This document shows, one piece after another, positions 55,355 through 64,000 of a stretch of DNA of 64,000 bases; within the stretch, counting starts at the first letter, position 1; each line of letters begins with the position of its first letter. Under the pieces are notes generated by a model, which was not told where the DNA came from, ran no database searches, and saw only the letters and a list, made by a program, of their open reading frames with translations. A program made the position numbers and the translations under genes. This DNA is from Microbulbifer sp. VAAF005 (GTDB lineage: Bacteria; Pseudomonadota; Gammaproteobacteria; Pseudomonadales; Cellvibrionaceae): NCBI RefSeq assembly GCF_030012985.1, contig NZ_CP120233.1, positions 930,001 through 994,000 of the forward strand. The letters run 5' to 3'.

Positions 55355-56341
55355 CTATCCCCCCTCTTCCCCTCGGGGAATTGTCTTCCATATAGCGGTA
55401 TTACTTGATGAGTAAATTGCTTTACCGTCAGTTGCTACGCTATACACACCGCCGGGAACAGGGTAAAGATTAACCAGGGAGCCGTTCTCTCGATAGTGTC
55501 GCAGTCCGTCACCTGCCGCCACCCACAGATCATTTTTGGGGCCAGTAACAATAAAACCATCAGGAATCCCTACTGGTACCGACAACACCCATTGCTTCTC
55601 TTCCAATTTTTCCGGGGTTAGCAAAGAGCTTACATAAATGTCTTTTGTTTTTTTGGGGTTGTAAGGATTCTTTCCATCGATAGCTGCAGTATCACCAATA
55701 TAAATTTGGTTGCCCATTGGAGAGATTGCCAACCCATGAGGCATCATGTACTCCGCTGACAAGCGAATTAACATTTTTGTTGAAGGATCAAAAGCGTAGA
55801 CAGCTGGCGTTAACATTGGCTCAGGCTTGAAGCCTTGGTTGTAGCCATAATCTGGATCGGTGAAGTAGATCCAGCCAGAGGGTGACTGTACAACTTTATT
55901 GGGTGAATTAAATGGCTTACCTTTATAGGCATCTACGAACACTTCTCGTTGACCGTCTGAAAGGCTTATGCGGCTGATAGCGCCCGGGATTGCTCCTTTC
56001 CCCTGCTCTGCAACCAATAAATGTTCACCGTCATTGCTAAGCCACATGCTGTTTGCCATATTGCTTCGGTGCTTCCAGGTTACAACTTCGCCAGTAATAA
56101 AGTCGTAGTAACGGATCGATATTTGTGGATTCTCAATCTCTAAATCTGGAACACTGGTGAAGTAGAGACGTTTCTGGGAGGGTACATAAACAAGCCCCTC
56201 ATGTGCATCCGTTTCCACCAAGATCGAATGGGTAGCCTGCATCGGGGAATTCCCCAGTAGATAATTGCTGTAAGTAATAGCCAAGAAAAGGACTGAGCTG
56301 AAAAGCAAAGAAAAGAAGACACTGGGGGATTTAGTAGTCAT
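55355..56341 (-). CDS. SMP-30/gluconolactonase-like exported protein
   Basis: 328 residues, signal or anchor (SVFFSLLFSSVLFLAITYS). A beta-propeller with metal-site pattern: ETDAHEGLVYVPSQKRLYFT, NSPNKVVQSPSGWIYFTDPD, MPHGLAISPMGNQIYIGDT and IPDGFIVTGPKNDLWVAAGD. This is the sugar-lactone lactonase/SMP-30 family. The real substrate may be another lactone. It is convergent with the amidase gene (6 nt between stops). Confidence 0.85.
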   Translation of the reverse strand: MTTKSPSVFFSLLFSSVLFLAITYSNYLLGNSPMQATHSILVETDAHEGLVYVPSQKRLYFTSVPDLEIENPQISIRYYDFITGEVVTWKHRSNMANSMWLSNDGEHLLVAEQGKGAIPGAISRISLSDGQREVFVDAYKGKPFNSPNKVVQSPSGWIYFTDPDYGYNQGFKPEPMLTPAVYAFDPSTKMLIRLSAEYMMPHGLAISPMGNQIYIGDTAAIDGKNPYNPKKTKDIYVSSLLTPEKLEEKQWVLSVPVGIPDGFIVTGPKNDLWVAAGDGLRHYRENGSLVNLYPVPGGVYSVATDGKAIYSSSNTAIWKTIPRGEEGG

Positions 56342-56388
56342 ATCGCCCCTAATTAGACTTTATCTGTACGGATACTTCGGCGACTATT

Positions 56389-57213
56389 CTACTGTGAGCC
56401 GCTGAAGGTATCATCAGGGTCATTCTCTGAACCCACACTGGAAACGGCCTTATCCAGCATTCTATTGATCTCCCCACTCTCCTTTAGGCTTTCTAGAGCA
56501 GCATTTAATCGTTCGAGCAGTTCCTTATTCCCTTTCTTAACACCGATACCAAAGGGCTTTGGCGGGAAGTCTCCACTAATATTCACCAGACGATATAAAG
56601 TCGGATAGGCTGATGCCTTACGCAAAAGTACTAGGTTAATAATGTCATTGGAGGCAGCATCAGCATTTCCGCTTTGAACAGCCTCTAAGGTCGCTGAGCT
56701 TGTGGGCGCTACAACCAATCTTGCCCCCTCCAATGACGGCAGGACAGCACGCATTCTTTTTAGGGAAAGTGAGCCTTTAGTAACAGCAATTATCTTACCT
56801 TCCAGATCAATAAAGCTCTCAATATCGCTATCTTTATGGACCAGTAAACCCTCCCCAGTGACGTAATAAGGAATCGAAAAGTCCACTTTTTCTTCGCGCT
56901 CTGGAGTGATGGTAAACTGGGATACCACCATATCCACTCTTCCGTCTTCAAGTGCCTTTATACGATCCTCATCCAGCACACGGGTTAGCCTTATATAGCC
57001 AGGGCCGCCAAATAACTTCTCCCCAATTGCCCTGACCAGGTCAGGCTCAAAGCCTTCTATAGCGCCAGAAGAGGGTTCTCTATACGCCAGCCCTGGAATA
57101 TCATAAGTAACCCCAGCAACTAGCTCTCGATCCTCAAGATCAGCCCAAACATACCCCACATAAATAACCGATAAAACTAGCAAGCTGCCTATTAGACGGG
57201 ACACTAGATACAT
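56389..57213 (-). CDS. Periplasmic amino-acid-type solute-binding protein
   Basis: 274 residues, SBP_bac_3 family. Signal segment SRLIGSLLVLSVIYVGYVWA; EGFEPDLVRAIGEKLFGG, VDMVVSQFTITPEREEKVDF and KIIAVTKGSLSLKRMRAVLP are the typical order. It binds a polar amino acid or similar ligand, but no permease or ATPase gene is adjacent, so it may be an orphan receptor. Confidence 0.88.
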   Translation of the reverse strand: MYLVSRLIGSLLVLSVIYVGYVWADLEDRELVAGVTYDIPGLAYREPSSGAIEGFEPDLVRAIGEKLFGGPGYIRLTRVLDEDRIKALEDGRVDMVVSQFTITPEREEKVDFSIPYYVTGEGLLVHKDSDIESFIDLEGKIIAVTKGSLSLKRMRAVLPSLEGARLVVAPTSSATLEAVQSGNADAASNDIINLVLLRKASAYPTLYRLVNISGDFPPKPFGIGVKKGNKELLERLNAALESLKESGEINRMLDKAVSSVGSENDPDDTFSGSQ

Positions 57214-57516
57214 AGCTAAGATCCAGTAATTTCAAATATATTGGCTCAGAGCCCCCTAAGTAATTCTGTAATATCCACTGAGACACCAAAGGCCGAAACC
57301 TTAGTCGACTAGCAGAAAGAGGCTATAGGTAAATATAGGCGTATATAAAACCAATACAGGTGATACTGCACTTTAAGCTACTACGGATATTGGCTTGCTG
57401 GCGTATCTATAATTGACAAGCGGACTATTCGTGCCACCAATACAATAAGCGCAATGTTTTTTCATTTTCATAATTACTAACATTGCGCTTGTTGACACCC
57501 ACTTACTGCTTAGCAC
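57214..57516. other. Gene-free intergenic region
   Basis: About 300 bp. A partial inverted repeat (ACATTGCGCTT at 57478 and AAGCGCAATGTTT at 57447) may be a terminator-type stem for the downstream gene. Otherwise nothing was seen. Confidence 0.35.
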
Positions 57517-58647
57517 CTAACCCTTTCTCTTTTTCAACACCATCAGTTTTGCAAAGGTACGCACGGAGACTGTCTCCACCAAGTAGAAAGGACTATCACT
57601 AAAGAGTTGGTTCCATTCACTCAACGTTCGCTCCCGCCCACGAGTTCCCATCAACATCTGCATGTCCATGGCAGCCAAATTAAGGTCTGCGCCCTTCTCA
57701 GGTAATACTGCGTCAACAATGGTGAGCGTAGCATTTTGCCCTTGCATGGCAGAGTAAATATTATTAAGGAGTCGCTTTGCCTTACTGTCATTCAGCAAGT
57801 GAAAAACGGCCGTACACAAGTAGATATCCTTATCACTATTAGCTACCGGCAGCCTATCGTTAATAATATCTGCTGGGAAGAAGTCCAATCGCTCTTCAAC
57901 TGAATCACTCAATGAGTTTTTCCAGTACTCTCTTGCCGTCCCCTCAACATTATTCCTGTCGACCACCATCGCCATCATGTGTTTATATGAAGAGAGGACA
58001 CTCGCACTTTTGCTGCCTTTTGCCCCGCCCAAGTCAATAATCCTATCAAACCTGCTCCAATCAAAATCTTGTAAATACTGTAGCCCGGTAAGATTATCAA
58101 CGGTATCCATAGCGTCCGAAAACAGCGTGCTCACAGATTGATGATCATTCATATAATCAAACATTTCCTGATCATAAACACCTTCAAAAGGCACACTCCC
58201 ATCTTTAATATGGTCTTCAAACCCATTAAACCAAGGCTTGCTGAACTCAGGGGAGTTATGCATAAGCACCATGCTTCTTACGCTGTTACTGGCATCACTG
58301 CGCAACACTTCAGAGTTTCGATTGTGTGAAAAGTGCCTTGCTTTTACCTCCTTAAAAATCCCCATTGCACACAACATCCTCATCAATCGATATAGATGCT
58401 CTTTATCTGCATTACAATCATTTGCCAGTTTTTCTACTGGAACAACTTCACCGTTAATATGATCAGCTATATTGAGTCGGACAGCCGTATACAGACATCT
58501 AGACTGCCAAAATAGCGATCCAATTTGCATTACTCGAAATGGCGGCGGCATCAGAGCATTAGGAATATTACAAATACTATTAATCATATTAGAAGCGCGT
58601 TGAAAGACCCAATTTACGGCCCTATTTCTTTGCATTGACTGGGGCAT
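57517..58647 (-). CDS. Class-II SAM-dependent O-methyltransferase
   Basis: 376 residues. An N-terminal dimerisation domain (YTAVRLNIADHINGEVVPVE, LYRLMRMLCAMGIFKEVKAR) precedes the methyltransferase fold. SAM motif I is IIDLGGAKGSKS (an altered DxGGGxG), and the usual catalytic-base His region appears as LCTAVFHLLNDSKAKRLLNN. The family methylates phenols or other hydroxyls of small molecules. The TetR gene 74 bp upstream, on the same strand, may regulate it. Confidence 0.85.
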   Translation of the reverse strand: MPQSMQRNRAVNWVFQRASNMINSICNIPNALMPPPFRVMQIGSLFWQSRCLYTAVRLNIADHINGEVVPVEKLANDCNADKEHLYRLMRMLCAMGIFKEVKARHFSHNRNSEVLRSDASNSVRSMVLMHNSPEFSKPWFNGFEDHIKDGSVPFEGVYDQEMFDYMNDHQSVSTLFSDAMDTVDNLTGLQYLQDFDWSRFDRIIDLGGAKGSKSASVLSSYKHMMAMVVDRNNVEGTAREYWKNSLSDSVEERLDFFPADIINDRLPVANSDKDIYLCTAVFHLLNDSKAKRLLNNIYSAMQGQNATLTIVDAVLPEKGADLNLAAMDMQMLMGTRGRERTLSEWNQLFSDSPFYLVETVSVRTFAKLMVLKKRKG

Positions 58648-58721
58648 AAGAACTCCTCAGAAATAACATCTGATTAAAAATAGATAAAAGGGACAGGCGT
58701 CAACTTGCTGAGGCCATATCG

Positions 58722-59315
58722 CTATAAGCTTTGCAAACCTGACTTCAGAAGTCGGCCATTAAACTCTGCAAGCTGTTTTAAGAAATCGGGGTCCATAACG
58801 TGCCCCATTTGCTCTTCCAGGACGGGTTTGGCCAACATCGGCAACATAGCCAAACTGACAAATGAAATCCTGAGTAAATCATACTTGGGGTCTTCAGGTT
58901 CAGCTTCTTCACCCTTAATTTCAGCTAACCGCCGAGACCCCCTTTGACGCCCCCGCTCCAGGAGCTGACGGATCACATTTTTCCCCGGCCCTTGATTAAG
59001 GGCCATGACTTTCAGGATCAGAGCCGGAAACTTGGGATTCTCTTGCATGGTGGAGTAGTAAAGGGCAAAGAAATCTCCAAAATCCCAATCGCCATCAAGG
59101 CTGAGTTGCTCTACGGCCTCGATCAATGGCAGAAGGGTTTGGCGGATCATATCTTCATAGAGGCCATCCTTGCTACCGAAGTAATATCGAATCATCGATA
59201 CCGCCACTCCAGCCTTAGCAGCAATCTGGCGAGTTGTGACCCGTTGGTACTCATCGTTCAAAAAGCACTCTCGCGCCGCATCGATTAGCCGATTGGCAAC
59301 ATCCGACTCCTGCAT
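58722..59315 (-). CDS. TetR-family repressor
   Basis: 197 residues. Helix-turn-helix YQRVTTRQIAAKAGVAVSMI followed by RYYFGSKDGLYEDMIRQTL is typical of TetR. The C-terminal helical domain is for ligand binding and dimerisation. It precedes the O-methyltransferase gene on the same strand. The ligand is unknown. Confidence 0.9.
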   Translation of the reverse strand: MQESDVANRLIDAARECFLNDEYQRVTTRQIAAKAGVAVSMIRYYFGSKDGLYEDMIRQTLLPLIEAVEQLSLDGDWDFGDFFALYYSTMQENPKFPALILKVMALNQGPGKNVIRQLLERGRQRGSRRLAEIKGEEAEPEDPKYDLLRISFVSLAMLPMLAKPVLEEQMGHVMDPDFLKQLAEFNGRLLKSGLQSL

Positions 59316-59857
59316 AGGCCCGCTCCTTCCTATCTAGCTTGCAAGAGAGGCTAACAGGGCACTCTACTGCCTTCCAGGCTATTTGTTGTTCAATTTGAGG
59401 GGTTTGTACGACTGGTTGACGTGGCCCCATATCCCCAAACTGGATACGACCCCACTCATTCATATGAAATTGTCTCGAAGATATTCGTAGTTTAGAGCAA
59501 GTGGATTTGAATCTGGCACTAATTACCCAGCTAACAAAGCACCTGGGTGATCTCTAATATTCAGAATACAAGTATTGCTAATAACACCAAGATATACACT
59601 CGAAAATTGATAGTCATCCTCTACATTTTATCTCGTTCGTAAGCCCATCCTTCGAGAAATGCCACGAATCAAATCTCGCATTCTGAATCAACTTAAAACC
59701 ACCTATCGACCTCAAATCCAAACATCGGTATTCTCCCGCGCGGCGGCATATTCATCCTGATTTAACTTGTTGCCAGAGTTAATCAGACATGCCTCCTACT
59801 CGACTATTTATGGATAAAAGTTTGGCAAAACATTAAAAACATTTTCAAAGCAGGAAC
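59316..59857. other. Gene-free intergenic region
   Basis: About 540 bp, divergent promoters of the TetR gene and the protease gene expected. No RNA or repeat was recognised. Confidence 0.4.
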
Positions 59858-62095
59858 ATGAAAATGAAACTATTTACCAGTACAGCACTGGGAATTTCAG
59901 CGACCTTGACTCTAACCTTGCAGTCGGCAGTGGCATACAGTCAGGCTGTAGATATAACGATACCAAGTTACACCGGCAATGAGTTTGCTCAATTGGAAGA
60001 GCAACCCAAATCGAGCCAAGTCATTATTGATGGCAAACTATACCAGCTGACCGGAGATATGCTGGAGCCAGTTCAAGAGGATTCCGGTCAAGTTAGCATT
60101 ATGTCCGCTGTTGAAATATCAGCGAATAAGTGGCCTGATGGAATCATATATTACGACTTTTACGATAGTGTCACTGAAGAAAATCAACAGCGTTTTATCG
60201 ACGCCACCAAAGTCTGGGAAGAAATTGCAGACTTACAATTTTTAAGGCGCACCGATCAATCAGACTACGTTCACGTAAGAAACGGAACTGAAAACCGCTC
60301 CATGGTTGGAAAAACTGGCGGCGGGCAATTCTTCAGCATGAACAACTGGGATACCAAGTACATTATTGTCCATGAATTGGGCCATGTTATTGGTATGAGG
60401 CATGAACATCAGCGATCTGATCGTGATGAATATGTCGAAATCATTGAGGATAATATTAAACCCGAGTATGTCCACAATTTTGATATACGGCAAACCCACA
60501 ACTACAGTAACTATGACTTCCTGTCTGTCATGCACTATCCATCACGTGCATTTTCGGTTAATGGCCAAGAGACTATTATCCCTAAAACGGGTTATGAGCA
60601 CTTCAGCCGTATAATGGCCCAGCGTATCGACTTGGGCGGCGGTGATCAGGTTGCGGCAGCATCCCACTATGGTGCGGTCAATATTAATATTCCTGACCCT
60701 GCATTCAAGTCATATTTGACGTCCTATTTCGACACAAACAACGATGGTGAGATCGACAGCCTGGAGGCAGCAAACATTGAAGAAATTCGCACTCCTGGCA
60801 ACGGGGAAATCCAGTCACTGCAAGGTATTCACGTATTCCGATACTTAAAGCACTTAACCGCTGTTAATGAAAACCTCACCGAGTTACCCGAATTACCTAA
60901 ACGTCTAGAAACGTTAAATATTGCCGGCAACTACTTGGACACTGCACAATTCGTGTGGGTAATGGACCGACATTTCTTAACCGATATTGATGTTACGGAC
61001 AACCTCCTCGATGTCTACTCCTGCGAGGCACTTGAGTTAATTGATTCTTATCTTAATGAAGGGAGCATTAGCTTCAGCCCCGCTAAAGGCGGTAACTCAA
61101 TAGTTTGTGATGAGGAGGCAGAGCTAACTCTTATTCCATCAAAAACGCGAGAGAACTTAAGTAGCAAAGGCGAAAAAGTATTCCATATCGACGTGCCCGA
61201 AAATGCTCAAACCTTGACAGTTATTACTGACAATTCAGGCGATGAACTGGGCGGTGAAATGAATATGTATGTGGCCTATAATCGCCAACCTACCACAGCC
61301 GATTTTGACTTCAGTTCTAAAAATAGCGGTAATATTGAAGATATTGAGATCACTTCGCCAGAAACCGGCCGCTGGTACATATTACTGTCTCCTATCGAAC
61401 GCTCCTTCGAGGGGGTAGATTTGACGGCAACGGTAACCCTGGCTGATCAGTCCGACAATATTCTGATTAATCAGAAACCTGTCAGCGGTCTTAATGCCAG
61501 TGCAGGAGAGTCGTTGTTCTACACCATGACAGTACCGGAAAATGCCAGCGACCTTTCATTTGAGATATCCGGTGGTAGTGGCGATGCGGATCTCTATATT
61601 CGTTTTGCTAGCAGACCTACTGAATCAGTCTATGATTATCGGCCCTATTTAGGTGGCAATGAGGAGTCCGTTGCTATAGCAAACCCAACTCCCGGGATCT
61701 GGCATGTCATGCTCCACGGCTACTCAGACTTCGATCAAGTATCCCTGACCGGCTCTTTTACTGAATCATCTACTGATGAATTTTTAATCCCCGGCGAGGT
61801 TATCTCTGACCTGAATGGCCATGCAGGAGATCAATTAGAGTTTAAGATTGAAGTTCCTGAAGGAGCGACCCAGCTTTCTGTAGCTACGGGGGCTGCTCTG
61901 TTCAACTCCGTTGGTGATGCAGATCTCTACATCAAGCACGGTGAACCCGCCACTGAGTCAAATGCCGACTACGCTTCTGAAAACTGGGGCAACTATGAAT
62001 CCATAGATTTGAACGCTCCTCAATCGGGCACTTGGTATATTACCATCTATGGTTATACCGACTTTGAAAATGTTTGGATTAGTGCTGATTATTGA
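59858..62095 (+). CDS. Secreted astacin-like (M12A) metalloprotease with PPC domains
   Basis: 745 residues from an ATG with AGGAAC upstream. Signal peptide to about residue 27. The zinc motif is VHELGHVIGMRHEHQRSDRD (HExxHxxGxxHExxR), with the Met-turn SVMHYPSRAFS. Next come an EF-hand-like DTNNDGEIDSLE and leucine-rich-like segments (about 290-400), then three prepeptidase C-terminal domains (about 420-745, each with DADLYI-type and GTWYI-type strands). It is probably secreted and processed at the C-terminus. Confidence 0.93.
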   Translation: MKMKLFTSTALGISATLTLTLQSAVAYSQAVDITIPSYTGNEFAQLEEQPKSSQVIIDGKLYQLTGDMLEPVQEDSGQVSIMSAVEISANKWPDGIIYYDFYDSVTEENQQRFIDATKVWEEIADLQFLRRTDQSDYVHVRNGTENRSMVGKTGGGQFFSMNNWDTKYIIVHELGHVIGMRHEHQRSDRDEYVEIIEDNIKPEYVHNFDIRQTHNYSNYDFLSVMHYPSRAFSVNGQETIIPKTGYEHFSRIMAQRIDLGGGDQVAAASHYGAVNINIPDPAFKSYLTSYFDTNNDGEIDSLEAANIEEIRTPGNGEIQSLQGIHVFRYLKHLTAVNENLTELPELPKRLETLNIAGNYLDTAQFVWVMDRHFLTDIDVTDNLLDVYSCEALELIDSYLNEGSISFSPAKGGNSIVCDEEAELTLIPSKTRENLSSKGEKVFHIDVPENAQTLTVITDNSGDELGGEMNMYVAYNRQPTTADFDFSSKNSGNIEDIEITSPETGRWYILLSPIERSFEGVDLTATVTLADQSDNILINQKPVSGLNASAGESLFYTMTVPENASDLSFEISGGSGDADLYIRFASRPTESVYDYRPYLGGNEESVAIANPTPGIWHVMLHGYSDFDQVSLTGSFTESSTDEFLIPGEVISDLNGHAGDQLEFKIEVPEGATQLSVATGAALFNSVGDADLYIKHGEPATESNADYASENWGNYESIDLNAPQSGTWYITIYGYTDFENVWISADY

Positions 62096-62121
62096 TGCAT
62101 GAATAATTAACTAATATGTTG

Positions 62122-62157
62122 GTAGTAGAGCTTCGTTAAATCAACGGACTCTACTAC
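62122..62157 (+). terminator. Stem-loop downstream of the protease gene
   Basis: GTAGTAGAG / CTCTACTAC (9 bp) enclosing CGTT / AACG, 27 nt after the stop. No strong T run, so termination is uncertain. Confidence 0.5.
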
Positions 62158-62241
62158 TCCTCTTGAGGAGTAAATTTGCATAGAATTTTACTAATAACTT
62201 AACCACTTGTAACATTACAGTATGTATTTAGAGGTTAAGAA

Positions 62242-62838
62242 ATGACTATTCCAACGCGCCAGATCCGCGCTAGCTTTAACAATCACACCATTCGCGTCTA
62301 CCAAGCATACAATACAGCCATTGCAAATTCCGCCCTACAAAACGGAACCTTTGTATCCCCACCATTCAAAATGGAACGTATGACTTGGATTAAACCCTCT
62401 TTCCTATGGATGATGTACCGTTCGGGTTGGGGAGAAAAAGACAACGGACAAAACCGCATTCTGGCGATAGATATCACTAGAGAAGGATTTGAATGGGCCT
62501 TACAGAATAGCCTGCTTAGCCACCAAACCAATCAATACCCTACGAAAGAAGCATGGTTGGAGGCTAAGAGAACTACACCTGTCCGTATTCAATGGGACCC
62601 TGAACGGAATTTAGATCTGGAACCCCTTCCTCACAGAGCTATTCAGATTGGGCTGTCGAATAAAGCTGTAATGCTTTACGTTAACGAATGGATTCAGAAA
62701 ATTACTGATGTAACTGAAAGCGCCCACAGAATTCACCAACTAGTCAAAGCGGGAGAATTTGAGCAAGCGGAGAATCTTCTTCCCTCAGAGGTTGAGTACC
62801 CCTTAAGTGTTTCATTAAAAGAAAGATTGGAAATGTAA
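62242..62838 (+). CDS. DUF4291 protein
   Basis: 198 residues. RQIRASFNNHTIRVYQAYNT, MTWIKPSFLWMMYRSGWGEK and VRIQWDPERNLDLEPLPHRA are the conserved order of DUF4291. Soluble and of unknown function. It has its own start (ATG after AGAGGTTAAG) and lies downstream of the protease stem-loop. Confidence 0.88.
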   Translation: MTIPTRQIRASFNNHTIRVYQAYNTAIANSALQNGTFVSPPFKMERMTWIKPSFLWMMYRSGWGEKDNGQNRILAIDITREGFEWALQNSLLSHQTNQYPTKEAWLEAKRTTPVRIQWDPERNLDLEPLPHRAIQIGLSNKAVMLYVNEWIQKITDVTESAHRIHQLVKAGEFEQAENLLPSEVEYPLSVSLKERLEM

Positions 62839-63291
62839 ATCTGCACGGCCAATACCAGCGTTAAGCCCCTGTGACACATCCAAAAACCGCAAAGTCCGAT
62901 GAAAATTTTGGTCAGCAAATGGGGCTCAATTGAACTGATGGTATTACTTTTAAAAACCAATATAGAGAATGACAAGCAGCGTTATCCTTCTCCCCAGAAA
63001 TACAACAACCCACAGTAGACTTTTCAAAAAAACACAAAATATAGGCACTAAAATGATCTTATTGGATTTTATTAAGTTTGTTTTAGTGTCAAAGCTGCGT
63101 AAAATTGATGAATATTTATCGGAATTAGAGTCTTACCCAGCAGTTTTTTAAGGATTGTTGATTCAAGTAAATCCAAGACTCATTTCTCAAAGGAGAACAG
63201 TAGCGTGACGTAAAAGTAAGTAAAAGGCGCTGACCCAAGGTGCGCCAACACCAGGGGCCAGCTAACCAAGTTGATAAACGCACTATCAAAG
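62839..63291. other. Gene-free region before the third intron
   Basis: About 450 bp. A 60-codon frame at 62969-63151 has no Shine-Dalgarno and is not supported. A GC-rich inverted repeat (GGCGC / GCGCC) lies at about 63,221-63,245, just outside the intron's 3' end. Confidence 0.4.
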
Positions 63292-64000
63292 GTCGAGTAG
63301 ACCAAAGGAACTTCCCCTTCGACCTCTCACAGAACCGTACGTGAACCTCTCAATTCATACGGCTCTTCGTATTCAGCACATTTTCAATCTTCCCATTCTC
63401 CAGTGTGCAAACAAGCCGCGCATTTGTTGACGAACTTTTCCAATAAAGGCCCAACTTTTGAAACAGCTTCGCTTCAGATGCTTAAACTTCTTCCTGGCCC
63501 AACGCATCAGCGTTTGGTCAAGATACTTCTGAAGTCGATAAACACCATATCTCCGCCCAAAGTGACCATAGTAGTTCAGCCAACCCTGTATTGCGGGATT
63601 AAGTACTTTTGCCATTTCAGATAGTGATCGATCCACCCAGTTTATTACTCGCCATTGCCTGACCTTATCCTTAATCCTCTTGAAGGCCTTAGGGCTCATT
63701 GAAGGACTAAATGCGGTGAAGATCTGTCCTTGGCGATTCCTTGCTTTTCTGGGACCAAATCGAAAGCCCAGAAAGTCAAAGTGGATCACTGGGTGGGAGT
63801 CTTTACGATTACTGTTCTTGCAATAGACCTTGCGCGTTTTCTCTGGATGAGCCTCAAGCCCGCAGGTAGTCAAGCGTGCTTTTAGAGCCGCCAGTAAGCG
63901 ATCCGCCTCTCGAGGATTACGACAATGGTAAACAGCATCATCCGCGTAACGCTCAAAAGGAATATCTCTGTGCGTTCTCACCATCCAGGCGTCCAGCGCG
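63292..64000 (-). mobile_element. Group II intron 3, partial (3' part)
   Basis: Domain V reads GAGCCGTATGAATTGAGAGG with CACGTACGGTTC, followed by the domain VI stem and the 3' end near CTACTCGACC at about 63292. It contains the C-terminal part of the reverse transcriptase and runs off the right edge. Its domain V differs from both other introns. Confidence 0.85.
63373..64000 (-). CDS. Group II intron RT/maturase, intron 3, partial
   Basis: The frame is open to the window edge. Present are the catalytic FERYADDAVYHC, the thumb region HFDFLGFRFGPRKARN, and the maturase/GIIM domain (LNPAIQGWLNYYGHFGRRYG). It is of a different subgroup from the other two RTs (the thumb-region lengths differ). 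No frameshift is seen in the visible part. Confidence 0.9.
   Translation of the reverse strand, partial: ALDAWMVRTHRDIPFERYADDAVYHCRNPREADRLLAALKARLTTCGLEAHPEKTRKVYCKNSNRKDSHPVIHFDFLGFRFGPRKARNRQGQIFTAFSPSMSPKAFKRIKDKVRQWRVINWVDRSLSEMAKVLNPAIQGWLNYYGHFGRRYGVYRLQKYLDQTLMRWARKKFKHLKRSCFKSWAFIGKVRQQMRGLFAHWRMGRLKMC

Noticed and set aside
62969..63151. 60-codon plus-strand frame before intron 3
   Set aside because: No ribosome binding site and no similarity that I can recognise.

Overview
The window looks like the chromosome of a marine gammaproteobacterium. Codon use, the PutA, AsnC and alkylsulfatase genes and the secreted astacin-like protease would fit a Microbulbifer/Cellvibrionales-type organism, but that genus guess is only an inference. 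No rRNA, tRNA or CRISPR array was seen.

Positions 1-15,814 hold one tightly packed minus-strand operon of at least 16 genes, many joined by 1-4 bp start/stop overlaps. In transcription order it encodes an AMP-forming acyl/aminoacyl ligase, a fold-III PLP decarboxylase, an acyl-CoA-dehydrogenase-like protein, a divergent ketosynthase-III-like protein, an unknown protein, a second ketosynthase-III-like protein, a large acyl-CoA dehydrogenase, a flavin-dependent halogenase-family enzyme, an alpha/beta hydrolase, an asparagine-synthetase-like protein without intact catalytic motifs and a free acyl carrier protein. These are followed by an export cassette: two helical-repeat proteins, a MacB/LolD-type ATPase, an FtsX-type permease and a LolA-like periplasmic protein cut by the window edge. 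I read it as a biosynthetic cluster for a carrier-bound, probably amino-acid-derived and possibly halogenated small molecule. I do not recognise it as a described pathway, and it is the best candidate for an undescribed system here.

Positions 16-32 kb are accessory metabolism: a DUF1254/DUF1214 protein, an AraC regulator divergent from a Baeyer-Villiger-type flavin monooxygenase, an exported DJ-1/PfpI protein, an IS481 transposase relic, a large lipoprotein, two tandem membrane-anchored PhyH-like oxygenases with an altered metal motif, an alkylsulfatase and an acyl-CoA dehydrogenase. At 32-39 kb an AsnC/Lrp regulator faces putA, followed by a second alkylsulfatase paralogue.

Positions 39-52 kb are a mobile, decaying region. 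Small hypothetical genes on the minus strand are each followed by GC-rich imperfect hairpins that resemble integron attC sites. Among them lie two group II introns, a 5' fragment of one intron family and a complete IS3-family element. A 41-bp palindrome is flanked head to head by two intron 5' ends. Positions 52-64 kb hold ordinary genes (BAAT-like hydrolase, HAD, amidase, SMP-30-like, solute-binding protein, O-methyltransferase, TetR, astacin-like protease, DUF4291) and a third group II intron leaving the window.

At least four conserved genes (ABC ATPase, alpha/beta hydrolase, AraC regulator, intron-2 reverse transcriptase) are each broken by what looks like one missing base in a run of five or six identical bases. 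This pattern suggests homopolymer errors in the assembly, so these genes may be intact in the organism.
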